NCBI RefSeq assembly: GCF_003725735.1
Contig: NZ_RJTM01000162.1
Span: 1-44,305, forward strand
Reading direction: 5' to 3'
Source: Sinomicrobium pectinilyticum
GTDB lineage: Bacteria; Bacteroidota; Bacteroidia; Flavobacteriales; Flavobacteriaceae
DNA: 44,305 bases
Shown: positions 18,162 through 25,867 of the stretch, piece after piece
Layout of the letters: each line of letters opens with the position of its first letter
Position numbering within the stretch: position 1 is the first letter of the stretch
The notes under the pieces: generated by a model
What the model saw: only the letters and a program-made list of their open reading frames with translations
What the model was told of the DNA's origin: nothing
Database searches by the model: none
Position numbers and translations under genes: made by a program

Positions 18162-19652
18162 ATGCAAAACAGAAGAGATTTTCTTAAAAAAGTGGGACTC
18201 GCCACAGGAGGGATTTCTGCTCTTGGTCTTTTTCCCGCGGGGGCATATGGCAACTTGCCGGACCTCGATCTTTACAGGCCGGTAAAGGTAAAAGGCAGGG
18301 TAGCTTCCGGGAGCAAAGGCCTGGCCCGTGTAACGGTAACCGATGGTCTCAATGTCGTACAGACCGATTCAGGAGGATATTTTGAATTTACGAGTAATAA
18401 CGGCAGAAACTTTATATACATCAGCCTGCCCTCCGGTTATGTCATAGACCGGCTGGAAAACGGTTCGGCCGATTATTTTAAACCACTTGTAAAGAATAAG
18501 GATAACCAGGAATTCCATTTTCAGCTCCGGAAATCGGAGGTTTCGGACGAAAATCACCATTTCCTTGTTCTGGCCGATACCCAGATACAAAACGAATATG
18601 AAGCAGAACAGTTACTCACCGTAGCTACCCCCGACCTGGTAAAGACCGTAAAGGACATTAATGATCCCAACCTGTTCGGCATAGGCTGTGGCGACCTTGT
18701 TTTTGACAACCTGTCGTTGTTCAAGGACTATAATGCCATGGTAAAACAGACGGATATCCCTTTCTTCCAGGTGATCGGTAATCACGATATGGACCTGGGA
18801 GGGCGAAGTGACGAAAGCACAACCGGTACTTTTAACAGTCATTTCGGGCCAACCTATTATTCGTTCAACCGTGGAGAAATTCACTATGTGGTGCTGGATG
18901 ATGTGTTTTTCATAGGCAGGAACAAAAAATATATCGGTTATATCACCGAAGAACAACTGGCCTGGCTCGAAAAAGATCTGAGTTTTATAGAGCCCGGAAC
19001 AACTGTGGTAGTATCGCTGCACATACCTACCTACACAGGTTCGGTAAAGCGTTACCCGGACCAGGATCACATAGGTGGTATAGTGAACAACAGAAAACAC
19101 CTCTACAAGATCCTGGAGCCGTTTACGGCGCATATTATGTCCGGGCATACCCATTTCAACGATAATATGAAACTCGCCGATAACCTTTACGAACACTGTC
19201 ACGGAACCGTATGCGGAGCCTGGTGGAGCGGACCGATATGCCATGACGGTACACCGAGCGGATACGGAGTATATCAGGTAAAAGGTTCCGGTCTGTCCTG
19301 GCACTATAAATCGACAGGGATGGAGAAAGATCATCAGTTCCGGGTATATAAGAAAGGAGAACATCCCGATCATCCGCAAAAATGCGCTGCCAATGTATGG
19401 AACTGGGATGAAGACTGGAAGGTGGTCTGGTATGAAGACGGAATGCGAAAGGGTGAACCGGAAAGGGTGGTGGCCAGAGACCCGCTTAGCATCAGACTTC
19501 ACGAAGGGCCGGATTTGCCGGAAAGAAGAAAATGGGTGGAGCCCCAACTCAATGACCACATGTTTTTCTTTGAACCCGGTGCCTCGGCCTCGAATGTGGT
19601 CGTTGAGGTAACGGACCGGTTCGGAAATGTATTTAAAGAAACTGTAAGATAA
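18162..19652 (+). CDS. Tat-targeted calcineurin-like metallophosphoesterase
   Basis: 496 residues. The N-terminus has a twin-arginine motif RRDFLK (Arg4, Arg5), hydrophobic h-region 12-27 and AYG-type cleavage, so it is predicted to be exported folded. An N-terminal Ig-like domain (about 42-125, MetallophosN-like) precedes the catalytic domain: Asp139 (LADTQ), Asp178 (GCGDL), Asn207-His208-Asp209 (GNHD), His287 (SLHIP) and GHTH with His329 and His331. This is the complete two-metal set. A C-terminal beta-rich domain (about 350-496, MetallophosC-like) follows. The family hydrolyses phosphomono- or phosphodiesters; the substrate here is unknown. Its place between susD and the last gene before the terminator suggests it acts in the periplasm on what SusCD imports. 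Confidence 0.93.
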   Translation: MQNRRDFLKKVGLATGGISALGLFPAGAYGNLPDLDLYRPVKVKGRVASGSKGLARVTVTDGLNVVQTDSGGYFEFTSNNGRNFIYISLPSGYVIDRLENGSADYFKPLVKNKDNQEFHFQLRKSEVSDENHHFLVLADTQIQNEYEAEQLLTVATPDLVKTVKDINDPNLFGIGCGDLVFDNLSLFKDYNAMVKQTDIPFFQVIGNHDMDLGGRSDESTTGTFNSHFGPTYYSFNRGEIHYVVLDDVFFIGRNKKYIGYITEEQLAWLEKDLSFIEPGTTVVVSLHIPTYTGSVKRYPDQDHIGGIVNNRKHLYKILEPFTAHIMSGHTHFNDNMKLADNLYEHCHGTVCGAWWSGPICHDGTPSGYGVYQVKGSGLSWHYKSTGMEKDHQFRVYKKGEHPDHPQKCAANVWNWDEDWKVVWYEDGMRKGEPERVVARDPLSIRLHEGPDLPERRKWVEPQLNDHMFFFEPGASASNVVVEVTDRFGNVFKETVR

Positions 19653-19675
19653 TAAACAAATCAAAAAAAAGATAC

Positions 19676-20929
19676 ATGAAACCTACTTATCTTATTTCCG
19701 CCTTTTTTGCCCTTTCATGCTTATCCTGTTCCGACCATGATATTACGGAAACGGAAGAAGCTCCCTTAAACGAGGTCTTTTCTGTCAGTGTACCTACTGA
19801 TGATGTTACGTTTTCCCATACGGATGAAAGCAGTTTCGTCTCCGGACTGTCCTCTTACGGTTTTAAAACACCGGTACAGCTGAATCTCAACCGGACGGCA
19901 ACCAAAAGCGGTTACAATTCTGTATATGGATTTAACATTCCCGCAGACCGCCAGGTAACAGGCTTTAAGTGGAACAGCGGAGACCAGCAGACCGAAGACT
20001 GGAGGCCGCAAGGCATTACCGGTTTTCAGTGGGGCGGGAGAAGATTCCTGTTGACCACCTGGTACGGGGTAGGGCCGTCGCAAATACCCGGTGTGGAGAA
20101 CCAGCATAAAGGTGCCCGGGTGTCGCTGGTGGATATTACGGATATGAACAATATTACATACCGGCATATCCTATTGGTGCAGGATAAAAACAACCGGTTT
20201 TATAAAGAATCTGATAAATATACTCAGCTAGGTGAATTCGGTCCGGTGCGTATCCACGCCGGGGGAGTGGCTTACCACAACCAGAAGATCTATGTTGCTT
20301 CCAGTGGTCTGGGAATTCGTGTCTTCGATCTTAACAAGATCATCCAGGTGTCCGGCGATGCTTCAAAAAGCAGATTGGGCAAAGAGACGGATGGCACTCT
20401 CAGAGCCTTTAATTACGGATATGTTTTGCCGCAAACCGGGTTTTATGATATCGATGGTGCCTCTCCGTATTCCTGCATCGCACTGGGAGAAGGTACTTCT
20501 TCCGAAAGGCGCTTCTGGACAGGACAGTATATTACATCTTCGGATGGCAGGACTCCGAAGATTTTCGGTTTTCCGGTAAATTCGCAGGGCGAAATAACCC
20601 AAAGCCCTTTGCCTGAGGTTATAGAACCGAAGGATAACGTAACCGGAAATAACGGCCCGGTATTTAATATGCAAGGTGTATACAGAAAAGGGACAACCAC
20701 TTTAATGGCGGTTACCGGTAAGGGTAAATACGAAGGATCTACCGCCAGGCTGGTGCGTTATCGCGATGGAGATACCTCAGGTGCACGATATCGCTGGCCC
20801 CATGGTGCAGAAGACCTTTATTATGAGCAAAGTACGGGTTACCTCTGGAACCTCACGGAATATGAAACATCAAAGTACGGCAGTGATAACCGGTGTGTTT
20901 TCGCTGTCCGGTATTCCGACTACGATTAA
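19676..20929 (+). CDS. Secreted lipoprotein, propeller-like, function unknown
   Basis: 417 residues, family not recognised with certainty. The N-terminus is a lipoprotein signal (FALSCLSCSD) with Cys18 or Cys15 as the lipidated residue. The rest is beta-rich, with repeated short segments ending in Gly-Trp or Gly-Arg turns: WRPQGITGFQWGGRRFLLTT, RVSLVDITDMNNITYRHILL, HAGGVAYHNQKIYVASSGLGIRVFDL, TGYLWNLTEY. The blade-like spacing suggests a secreted beta-propeller. It starts 23 bp after the phosphoesterase gene and is the last gene before the terminator, so it is very probably co-transcribed and may bind or process the same substrate. Confidence 0.75.
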   Translation: MKPTYLISAFFALSCLSCSDHDITETEEAPLNEVFSVSVPTDDVTFSHTDESSFVSGLSSYGFKTPVQLNLNRTATKSGYNSVYGFNIPADRQVTGFKWNSGDQQTEDWRPQGITGFQWGGRRFLLTTWYGVGPSQIPGVENQHKGARVSLVDITDMNNITYRHILLVQDKNNRFYKESDKYTQLGEFGPVRIHAGGVAYHNQKIYVASSGLGIRVFDLNKIIQVSGDASKSRLGKETDGTLRAFNYGYVLPQTGFYDIDGASPYSCIALGEGTSSERRFWTGQYITSSDGRTPKIFGFPVNSQGEITQSPLPEVIEPKDNVTGNNGPVFNMQGVYRKGTTTLMAVTGKGKYEGSTARLVRYRDGDTSGARYRWPHGAEDLYYEQSTGYLWNLTEYETSKYGSDNRCVFAVRYSDYD

Positions 20930-20955
20930 TTTAATTTTTCTGTGTTTTTTGAATG

Positions 20956-20993
20956 GCCCCGTAGGTATTTTAATATGCTTTCGGGGCTTTTTT
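20956..20993 (+). terminator. Rho-independent terminator of the susCD-2 locus
   Basis: Stem GCCCCG (20956-20961) / CGGGGC (20982-20987) with a 20-nt loop, followed by six T residues (20988-20993). It lies 27 bp after the last gene of the locus. Confidence 0.85.
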
Positions 20994-21019
20994 CCGGATG
21001 TTTAAAATTGCGGAAAGTC

Positions 21020-21523
21020 TCAGAAAGAAAATAACCCTGCCCTGAATTCCCACATCTTTACGATAAACAAAACGAGAAGGACCACGGTCACCACAAACTT
21101 CATAAAAGTCCCGGTAAGAAACCCCAGGAAAGAACCAAAGGCAGCTCTTAAAGCTGTTTTGCTGTCTGCCTTATTGAACAATTCCCCGATGAACGCCCCG
21201 AGAAAGGGACCGATAAGGATACCCAGGGGAATGGGAGCAATAATGCCCACGACCAGCCCTATGGTAGTTCCCCACATTCCGGCCTTGCTTCCCCCGAATT
21301 TTTTTGTTCCCATAGCAGGGATGAAATAATCCAGGACAGTGATCCCCACAGCTATCACCAGGGTAATGCCGAGAAACCACCAGCTGAGTGTTACGGCTTT
21401 GGTGAGGTGAAGCAGTAAAAGCCCTACCCAGCTTATGGGAGGACCGGGAAGCACGGGTAATACGCTGCCTGCGATACCTGTCAGCATACATATAAGGCCA
21501 AGAATAGTCAAAGTAAGGTCCAT
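21020..21523 (-). CDS. DUF456-family integral membrane protein
   Basis: 167 residues, very hydrophobic, with several transmembrane segments: about 4-20, 24-60 (two helices around a short proline loop), 80-125 (glycine-rich, likely two helices) and 140-160. The Gly-Pro pattern (GSVLPVLPGPPISWVGLLLLH, then GIIAPIPLGILIGPFLGAFIGEL) is typical of DUF456 proteins. Biochemical role unknown. It is encoded divergently from blaI with about 145 bp between starts, so its promoter may overlap the BlaI operator region. Its 3' end faces the terminator of the susCD-2 locus. Confidence 0.88.
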   Translation of the reverse strand: MDLTLTILGLICMLTGIAGSVLPVLPGPPISWVGLLLLHLTKAVTLSWWFLGITLVIAVGITVLDYFIPAMGTKKFGGSKAGMWGTTIGLVVGIIAPIPLGILIGPFLGAFIGELFNKADSKTALRAAFGSFLGFLTGTFMKFVVTVVLLVLFIVKMWEFRAGLFSF

Positions 21524-21597
21524 ATGATTTCTTTTATAGGCTAATGTAATAAAAAAACGCTATTGTACGGATTTCCGGATCCTTCCATAAAATTTTT

Positions 21598-21662
21598 AAC
21601 TAAAAAATTAGTTTAAACTAAAACTTTAGTTATATTTGTATTCATAAACTATAAAATTAGTT
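21598..21662. promoter_or_regulatory. Cluster of three 16-bp dyads, probable BlaI operators
   Basis: AACTAA-N4-TTAGTT occurs at 21598-21613 and 21616-21631 exactly, and at 21647-21662 with one mismatch (AACTAT). The first two together also create a perfect 14-bp palindrome, TTAGTTTAAACTAA (21608-21621). The middle dyad ends on the first base of the -7 box and the third lies just downstream of it, so bound repressor would block RNA polymerase. BlaI/MecI repressors bind such dyads as dimers and usually control their own gene; this fits autoregulation of the blaI-M56 operon. Confidence 0.85.
21631..21638 (+). promoter_or_regulatory. -7 box of the blaI-M56 promoter
   Basis: TATATTTG is an exact match to TAnnTTTG, 32 bp upstream of the blaI ATG and flanked on both sides by the repeated dyads. 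A -33 match is poor (TTAG), which fits a regulated promoter. Confidence 0.65.
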
Positions 21663-21669
21663 CAATAAC

Positions 21670-22047
21670 ATGTCAAAGATGAAGCAGTTAACCAAGGCCG
21701 AAGAAGAGGTCATGCAAATATTATGGGAATTGGAAAGGGCGAATGTTGCTGCCGTTATAGAAAAATACGAAGGTACCAAACCGGCTTATAATACGGTATC
21801 TACCATTATAAGGATATTGGAAAGCAAAGGGTTCGTAGGACATGAAAAAGAAGGAAAGGGGTACATCTACTTTCCGCTGCTGAAAAAATCGGAATACAGT
21901 AATCAGTCCATCAATAAGCTGGTGAACAATTATTTTCAGGGTTCTTTTAAAAGCATGGTTTCCTTTTTTATGAAAAAGAATGACATCAGCATGGAAGAAC
22001 TCGAAGAGATATTAAAGGAAGTTAACGATAAAGAGTCGGAAAAATGA
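21670..22047 (+). CDS. BlaI/MecI-family winged-helix transcriptional repressor
   Basis: 125 residues. An N-terminal winged helix (about 4-75) carries family-typical segments: LTKAEEEVMQILWELERANVAAVIEKY, the recognition helix in PAYNTVSTIIRILESKGFVGHEKEGKGYIYFPLL. A C-terminal helical dimerisation part (85-125) follows. The start could be ATG 21670 or the ATG three codons later. Its last four bases (ATGA) overlap the start of the M56 protease gene, so the two are translationally coupled. In the classical model the membrane protease senses an envelope signal and causes cleavage of BlaI, relieving repression. Here there is no beta-lactamase gene nearby, so the signal and target genes are unknown. 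Probable operators lie directly upstream. Confidence 0.95.
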   Translation: MSKMKQLTKAEEEVMQILWELERANVAAVIEKYEGTKPAYNTVSTIIRILESKGFVGHEKEGKGYIYFPLLKKSEYSNQSINKLVNNYFQGSFKSMVSFFMKKNDISMEELEEILKEVNDKESEK

Positions 22048-23756
22048 TACATTATTTACTACAGACCATTGCGTTTCAATTATTTTTTCTGATCGTATAC
22101 GATCTGTTCCTGAAAAAAGAGACATTTTTCAACTGGAACCGGTTATACTTAGGGGTTACACCATTGCTGTCCTGTATTATCCCCCTCATTAAAATAGAGA
22201 GACTGGGAAAAGTAATGCCCCGGGAGTATGTCGTAATGCTTCCGGAGGTCATCGTAGGCCCGGGAGCAGATCAGCCCCGGGAGGTTGAAGTAGCGGCCAC
22301 TGTCCCTCTCTGGCAGTGGGTAATGTTTGCCGGGATCGTGTTGAGCCTGGTATTGTTTATCGTGAAAATTACCAGGGTTTACCGGTTGCGGCATAAAGGA
22401 AAAATTATAAGAAAACAGACCCATGAAGAGGTAGTGCTCCCGGACAGTAATACGGCGTTTTCCTTTTTCAGTAGTATTTATCTCGGAGATAAGGTATATC
22501 GTAAAGATCATAAACATATCATAGCCCATGAGTTGGTGCATATCCGGGAAAAACATACCGTAGACCTTTTGTTCTTTGAATTACTGCGTGTCCTGTTCTG
22601 GTTTAACCCGCTGGTGTATATTTTTCAGGGCCGTATGGCCGAACTGCATGAGTTTATCGCCGATGCCAAAACTGCAGGTCCGGATAAAAAGGAAAGCTAC
22701 CGGTTGCTTTTACAGGAGGTCTTTAAGACAGAAAAAATATCATTCATCAATCCATTTTTTAAATCATCATTAATCAAAAAACGAATAGTTATGTTACAAA
22801 AAGCAAAATCGAGAAAAATCTGGCAGTTCAAATATCTCGTAATGGTCCCCCTGGTGCTCGGTATGCTGGTGTACAGCTCTTGTGAAAATGAAGAAACTGT
22901 AATCTCCGAAGACGGATCTTCTATTTCTTCGCAAGTAGAGCAATTAAAAGCGACAATTGCAAAAAAAGAAAATATCACCGAACAAGAAAAAGAGGAAATT
23001 TTAATGTTGAATGAAGTTGTAATTGTAGCTTTGGGTGAAGGAAAAGCTATGGAAAATGGAGAACTTAAATCTCGGGAATTTCAACATTCTTCATCTAAAC
23101 CTAAAGAATATATTCCTTTTGCTTCAGTAGAAGAAGTTCCTGTATTTCCCGGTTGTGAGAGTTCTGCCGATCCCAGGGCGTGTTTCCAGGAAAGTATACA
23201 AAAACACATCCGGAAGTATTTCCGGTATCCGGAAGAAGCCCAGGCCCAGGGTATCCAGGGAAGGGTCGCTATACTATTTACCATAGATAAAGAAGGGAAC
23301 ATAGTGAATATCAGGAAAAGAGGCCCTTCACCTATACTGGAACAGGAAGCGGTGCGGATCATAGAGAAACTTCCGAAAATGACTCCCGGAAAACACAGGG
23401 GTGAGGCCGTTAATGTTCCGTTCTCCATCCCGATAACCTTCAGGTTGCAGTCAGATTCCGTTGAAGATAAGAGGTACTCCGCTGTTGGTAAAAGCCCGGA
23501 TAATGGTAAGGTTTTGGCTTCCGGTGATATGGCGAAAGGTGACGGGTATGTCTACGGGACCGTGGTAAACAGTTCCATGAATCTTCCCGGGGTCAATGTA
23601 GCTGTCAAAGGTACCGGCAGGGGAACGATAACCGATTTTGACGGAAATTTTAAAATCAAAGCGGCAAAAGGAGATGTTTTGCATATGAGTTACATCGGCC
23701 TGACCGATGTGGAGTTTGCCGTAAACGACCACAACCGTTATAAGGTAATGATGTAA
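22044..23756 (+). CDS. M56 (BlaR1-like) membrane protease with TonB_C and carboxypeptidase-D-like domains
   Basis: 570 residues. Three N-terminal transmembrane segments (about 4-22, 34-49, 91-109) lead to the M56 zinc-protease motif HELVH (His162, Glu163, His166) with downstream ELHEFIADAK (200-209), then a fourth membrane helix (264-278). The periplasmic part holds a helical linker (290-325), a short segment LNEVVIVALG (322-331) very like the TonB box of the SusC proteins in this window, a TonB C-terminal domain (about 365-468) and a carboxypeptidase-D-like beta domain (about 502-570: GTVVNSSMNLPGVNVAVKGTGRGTITDFDGNFKI). The gene overlaps blaI by 4 bp. It is a probable envelope sensor that controls BlaI. 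DNA for residues about 290-360 is visibly AT-richer than its flanks. Confidence 0.93.
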   Translation: MIHYLLQTIAFQLFFLIVYDLFLKKETFFNWNRLYLGVTPLLSCIIPLIKIERLGKVMPREYVVMLPEVIVGPGADQPREVEVAATVPLWQWVMFAGIVLSLVLFIVKITRVYRLRHKGKIIRKQTHEEVVLPDSNTAFSFFSSIYLGDKVYRKDHKHIIAHELVHIREKHTVDLLFFELLRVLFWFNPLVYIFQGRMAELHEFIADAKTAGPDKKESYRLLLQEVFKTEKISFINPFFKSSLIKKRIVMLQKAKSRKIWQFKYLVMVPLVLGMLVYSSCENEETVISEDGSSISSQVEQLKATIAKKENITEQEKEEILMLNEVVIVALGEGKAMENGELKSREFQHSSSKPKEYIPFASVEEVPVFPGCESSADPRACFQESIQKHIRKYFRYPEEAQAQGIQGRVAILFTIDKEGNIVNIRKRGPSPILEQEAVRIIEKLPKMTPGKHRGEAVNVPFSIPITFRLQSDSVEDKRYSAVGKSPDNGKVLASGDMAKGDGYVYGTVVNSSMNLPGVNVAVKGTGRGTITDFDGNFKIKAAKGDVLHMSYIGLTDVEFAVNDHNRYKVMM

Positions 23757-23806
23757 TGGTATAGATCCGGATAGTACAATAACATACATAAGACGGATAG
23801 TAAATT

Positions 23807-24994
23807 ATGAGCATAAAGCGGCTTAAACAATTATTTTTGCTGATTTTAGGTTTTTTAGTTAGCACTTTAACGGCCGGGGCACAGTCCCCGGCCTTGCATG
23901 TGGCGGACAGCCTGTATGCCCTGGGCAATTACACCGGGGCTATAACCGTATACGCAAAAGAACCTTCGGCCAAAAGCAGCCTGCAGATCGCCCGGGCCTA
24001 TAATGCCATTGGCAATTACGATAAAGCAGAACTGCAATATAAAAACCTGCTTGAAGAACACCCGGATATGCTGCTGGCACGGAACGAACTCGGAAAGTTA
24101 TACCTCCGGACAAAGCAGTTTGAGAAAGCCAAAACAGAGTTTGGTGAACTCACGGAAAAAGACGCGGAAAACGCCGATAATTTTTATCAGCTGGGCAAAA
24201 GCTGTCAGGGGATAGTACCGGAAATGGAGAACGCCCTTCCGAATTTTAAAAAAGCATTCCGGAGAGATGAAACCCATTTGAAAAGCATCTATGAGATCGG
24301 GAAATATTATCTGAAACACAGGGAGAAAGATTCTGTTTTGAAATATGTGGATAAAGGACTGGAGTTCTATCCCAATTCCGTGGAGCTGATCAACCTGAAG
24401 GCACTTGTGCTTTTTAATCATGGCAATCACAGGGAAGCAGTCCCGTGGTTTGAACGTCTTACGGAACTCGGAGAAGAAAAAGCCTATATCTATGAAAGGC
24501 TGGGCGATTGCTATGTCCGTAAGATCGAATACGAAAAAGCCATAATGGCATACGAAAGTGCCCTGAAGCTGGACGGGGTAAACCCGAACCCGAAAACCTT
24601 GCTGTCGTTAAGTAAATCATATCTCAAACTAAAGGATTACACAAAAGCGGATGCTTTTGCCAAAGAGGCCATTGCGGTACAGCAGGTTACCTTCGAAGAT
24701 GAATATGAAGTCCTGGCCAATATAGCGCTCGAACAGAAAGACGTGAAAACCGGACTGGGATATTTAAAACAAGCCTATGAAGAAGACCCCTCCAGTACCC
24801 ACCTAAACTACAGGATATGCCTGGTAGCCGATAATTATTATGCCGATCCGGAAGTGAAACTTAAGTATTATGAAGACTTTCTCAATAAGATCGGTAATTC
24901 CGGTTCCGGTATGGATGGGATATACAGGGACTATGTTACAAAGCGGATATCTGCCATTAAAAAGGAAATACATATGAATGCCGATGGGGAATAA
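23807..24994 (+). CDS. Exported tetratricopeptide-repeat protein
   Basis: 395 residues. A signal peptide (about 1-26, cleavage after TAGAQ) is followed by TPR units along the whole length, for example ALGNYTGAITVYAK, AIGNYDKAELQYKNLLEEHPD, YERLGDCYVRKIEYEKAIMAYESALKLDG and KSYLKLKDYTKADAFAKEAI. It is a periplasmic scaffold rather than an enzyme. It lies 50 bp after the M56 sensor gene on the same strand and is probably in the blaI operon, so it may help assemble or present the envelope signal. Flavobacterial BlaI-M56 operons often carry a TPR protein next to them. Confidence 0.9.
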   Translation: MSIKRLKQLFLLILGFLVSTLTAGAQSPALHVADSLYALGNYTGAITVYAKEPSAKSSLQIARAYNAIGNYDKAELQYKNLLEEHPDMLLARNELGKLYLRTKQFEKAKTEFGELTEKDAENADNFYQLGKSCQGIVPEMENALPNFKKAFRRDETHLKSIYEIGKYYLKHREKDSVLKYVDKGLEFYPNSVELINLKALVLFNHGNHREAVPWFERLTELGEEKAYIYERLGDCYVRKIEYEKAIMAYESALKLDGVNPNPKTLLSLSKSYLKLKDYTKADAFAKEAIAVQQVTFEDEYEVLANIALEQKDVKTGLGYLKQAYEEDPSSTHLNYRICLVADNYYADPEVKLKYYEDFLNKIGNSGSGMDGIYRDYVTKRISAIKKEIHMNADGE

Positions 24995-25031
24995 CCGCGT
25001 GGATGCTCTTCAAAAAAGACAGAAACTACAA

Positions 25032-25039
25032 TAAATTTG
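25032..25039 (+). promoter_or_regulatory. Putative -7 box for the TonB_C-like lipoprotein gene
   Basis: TAAATTTG fits TAnnTTTG exactly, 49 bp before the ATG at 25088. A clear -33 element is not visible. If real, this gene is not strictly in the blaI operon. Confidence 0.35.
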
Positions 25040-25087
25040 CCTGTTTTTCTCAAAAAGTCGTAATTTTCAGCATTCAACGGGTGTTTT

Positions 25088-25657
25088 ATGCGAAGATCAG
25101 AAGGATTTTTCTTTTGTAAGTTTCAAACCGGGTTTAAAATCGCTGTGTTTCTGCGCATTTTGAGCGCGATAGTACTGTTTGCCGGAATGTTAGCCTGTAA
25201 TAACAGGGGACAGAGAGAGAAACCTTCTACGGATAAGCTTGTGGAGGATGAGATCAGGAACATCAATTGGAATGAAGTAGACCAGTATCCTTTGTTTGGG
25301 ACCTGTGACGAAACGGCGGCAAAAGTACAACAGAAAGCGTGTTTCGAAGAGACGTTTGTCCGTTACCTGTATGCGGGGATAGAGGACCAGCAGGTGGTTA
25401 TGCACGGTAGTGTGGATGATACCATTTATGTGCGGTTTCTCATTTCCGGGACGGGGAAAATCTCTGTTGCCGAAATAGAACAAAAGGAAAAATGGGAAAA
25501 ACACGTTCCCGCCCTGGACAGTATTGTAGAGACCAGTTTACAAAAAATGCCGCCACTACATCCCGCATTGAAACGGAATATTCCCGTAGCCACCAAATAC
25601 CGGTTACCTGTAGTACTTCAGTCGGCGGCAGTTTCTTCCCCGGGACAGATGCATTAA
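25088..25657 (+). CDS. Lipoprotein with a TonB C-terminal-like domain
   Basis: 189 residues from ATG 25088. The signal has a long n-region; the hydrophobic core is about 18-36 and the lipobox FAGMLAC gives Cys37. A GTG at codon 20 would give a more usual signal length. Residues 67-178 follow the TonB_C pattern of Bacteroidota energy transducers: YPLFGTC (Cys73), QKACF (Cys85), YVRFLISGTGKISVAEI, a helix ending LQKMPPLHPA, and PVATKYRLPVVL. These align by eye with PVFPGC, RACF and AILFTIDKEGNIV in the M56 protein encoded upstream. There is no proline-rich spacer, so it is not a normal TonB; it may be an accessory or decoy partner of the sensor. Confidence 0.7.
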   Translation: MRRSEGFFFCKFQTGFKIAVFLRILSAIVLFAGMLACNNRGQREKPSTDKLVEDEIRNINWNEVDQYPLFGTCDETAAKVQQKACFEETFVRYLYAGIEDQQVVMHGSVDDTIYVRFLISGTGKISVAEIEQKEKWEKHVPALDSIVETSLQKMPPLHPALKRNIPVATKYRLPVVLQSAAVSSPGQMH

Positions 25658-25675
25658 AAAATTATAAGTAGTTCG

Positions 25676-25703
25676 CGGTTACAGGTTCCAAGTTGCAGGT
25701 TCC
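25676..25703. repeat. Four-unit array of AGGTTCC-like heptamers
   Basis: CGGTTAC, AGGTTCC, AAGTTGC and AGGTTCC follow one another in a 7-bp phase in the spacer before ruvC. The period is the same as in the GAAGTAN arrays at 353 and 17970, with a different unit. Confidence 0.55.
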
Positions 25704-25831
25704 GCGTCAATCCTCTCATTTCCCAAGCCCCTTATCATATTCTCACACTCTCACATTCGCAGATATTGGTGCCGTGATGCGTTTACCCTGGCTTCTTCCC
25801 CTGGTACCTCATAAAACCCGTTCTATCTTCG

Positions 25832-25839
25832 TACCTTTG
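25832..25839 (+). promoter_or_regulatory. Putative -7 box of the ruvC-hemW promoter
   Basis: TACCTTTG fits TAnnTTTG exactly and lies 28 bp before the TTG start of ruvC. It supports a start at 25868 rather than farther upstream. Confidence 0.45.
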
Positions 25840-25867
25840 TCCGGGAAAGCCTTGTAACTTTTATATT

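Noticed and set aside
18612-19664. 350-residue minus-strand frame opposite the phosphoesterase
   Set aside because: The plus-strand protein has all catalytic motifs; the minus frame has none.
21670-23756. Beta-lactam resistance operon
   Set aside because: BlaI and an M56 protease are present, but there is no beta-lactamase or PBP gene nearby and the sensor lacks a penicillin-binding domain; it has TonB_C and carboxypeptidase-D-like domains instead.
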